From: Spirochaetota bacterium | GTDB lineage: Bacteria; Spirochaetota; UBA4802; JAGODF01 | NCBI GenBank assembly: GCA_029573825.1 | Contig: JAKQCH010000420.1 | Coordinates: forward strand, 1-51,448 | Direction of reading: 5' to 3' | Length of the DNA stretch: 51,448 bases | Part shown: positions 51,158 to 51,448 of the stretch, one piece after another | How the letters are laid out: the number at the start of each line of letters is the position of its first letter | Numbering within the stretch: the first letter of the stretch is position 1 | The notes under the pieces: generated by a model | Database searches by the model: none | What the model was told of the DNA's origin: nothing | Seen by the model: the letters and a program-made list of their open reading frames with translations, nothing else | Program-made: the position numbers and the translations under genes

Positions 51158-51448
51158 CTATTGACCTTTTTCCCTGAGGTTTTTAATGACTTCGGCGTCT
51201 GATTTCCGGGCATAGTTCGGAAGAACATTTGTGAAATCGGAAAAGTCGGAAGGCCTGGCGAGGTAGGTTTTCTCAATGAGACGGCAAGCCCGGGCCCCCG
51301 ATGGAAGGAAGTCCTCCTTGATCTCCGCGCCGGGAATGTATTCCGTGATTACCTCGTGATATTTTATGGAACCGCTGCCGAAAGCGATGAGCGGATGTCC
51401 GGTGTCGGCGGCACGGGCGATATGTTCCATGGTGTAATCACCGGGGGC
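51158..51448 (-). CDS. tsaB: TsaB C-terminal part (runs off the window)
   Basis: The 3' end of a gene that continues past the right edge; the frame is open through 51448. The visible residues (LIAFGSGSIKYHEVITEYIP, then the end VLPNYARKSDAEVIKNLREK) match the C-terminal region of TsaB, the partner of TsaD in N6-threonylcarbamoyladenosine formation on tRNA; TsaB typically ends in a P-x-Y-x-R-x-S-x-A-E motif as here. An ATG at 51430 is internal, not the start. It is upstream of the membrane kinase gene by 45 bases. Confidence 0.7.
   Translation of the reverse strand, partial: APGDYTMEHIARAADTGHPLIAFGSGSIKYHEVITEYIPGAEIKEDFLPSGARACRLIEKTYLARPSDFSDFTNVLPNYARKSDAEVIKNLREKGQ

Noticed and set aside
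1-51448. CRISPR arrays, insertion sequences, phage genes
   Set aside because: No regularly spaced repeats, transposase or phage proteins were seen anywhere in the window.

Overview
The window reads as chromosome from a spirochaete (phylum Spirochaetota), probably anaerobic or micro-aerotolerant. The clearest marker is a 282-residue FlaB-type periplasmic flagellin with the spirochaetal MWFHMGPNM core. Supporting signs are many predicted lipoproteins, two FecR-domain lipoproteins without a FecI sigma factor, a FlgM-like C-terminal helix and abundant c-di-GMP or SpoIIE/HisKA_2-type signalling proteins. Oxygen-sensitive chemistry (a double-cubane 2-hydroxyacyl-CoA-dehydratase-like reductase, a flavodiiron protein and an Fe-S Old Yellow Enzyme) argues for an anaerobe. 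GTG and TTG starts are common. The genus cannot be fixed from sequence alone.

Layout. 0-5.5 kb: small metabolic genes (chalcone-isomerase-like protein, methyltransferase), a MarR regulator with a DUF4442 thioesterase-like gene sharing a repeated 13-bp operator, the double-cubane reductase, a cysteine-rich DUF5714 protein and tRNA-Gln(CUG). 5.7-11 kb: envelope lipoproteins, then a cupin-flavodiiron operon behind an FNR-like box, then a membrane sensor with a zinc-ribbon tail. 11-16 kb: an HTH/periplasmic-binding-like regulator divergent from a TrpF-like protein lacking the catalytic Cys, a SpoIIE phosphatase, a ChaN-like protein and a tiny gene with its own promoter and terminator. 16-25 kb: a PBP1A operon whose second gene has a broken GGDEF domain, flaB with a CsrA-type leader hairpin, a lipase-like hydrolase with a histone-H1-like tail, and a FlgT/LPP20-like lipoprotein. 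25-31 kb: a 1057-residue HEAT-repeat/cyclase-fold protein, an outer-membrane protein and a solute-binding protein.

31.7-38.8 kb is the conserved housekeeping cluster rpsP-khpA-rimM-trmD-rplS-rnhB followed by YlqG-like and YlqH/FlhB-C-like genes, a degenerate HD-GYP gene and yraN. The order matches Bacillus subtilis rpsP...rnhB-ylqG-ylqH, interrupted here by an outer-membrane beta-barrel gene. A FlgM-like small gene and a PerM/AI-2E transporter follow.

40.5-48.3 kb is an accessory acyl-CoA/enoyl-reductase-like island: three nitronate-monooxygenase/FabK-family paralogues around a PadR regulator, a crotonase lacking both usual catalytic Glu, and a TetR-FadH operon with a perfect 23-bp palindrome over its promoter. 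The right end carries two HisKA_2 sensor kinases and the 3' part of tsaB.

The candidates most worth follow-up are the acyl-CoA island, the CsrA-like flaB leader, the FNR-like control of the flavodiiron operon, the H1-like tails on two unrelated enzymes, and the set of signalling domains that look catalytically dead (GGDEF, HD-GYP, cyclase). No mobile element, CRISPR array or phage gene was recognised.
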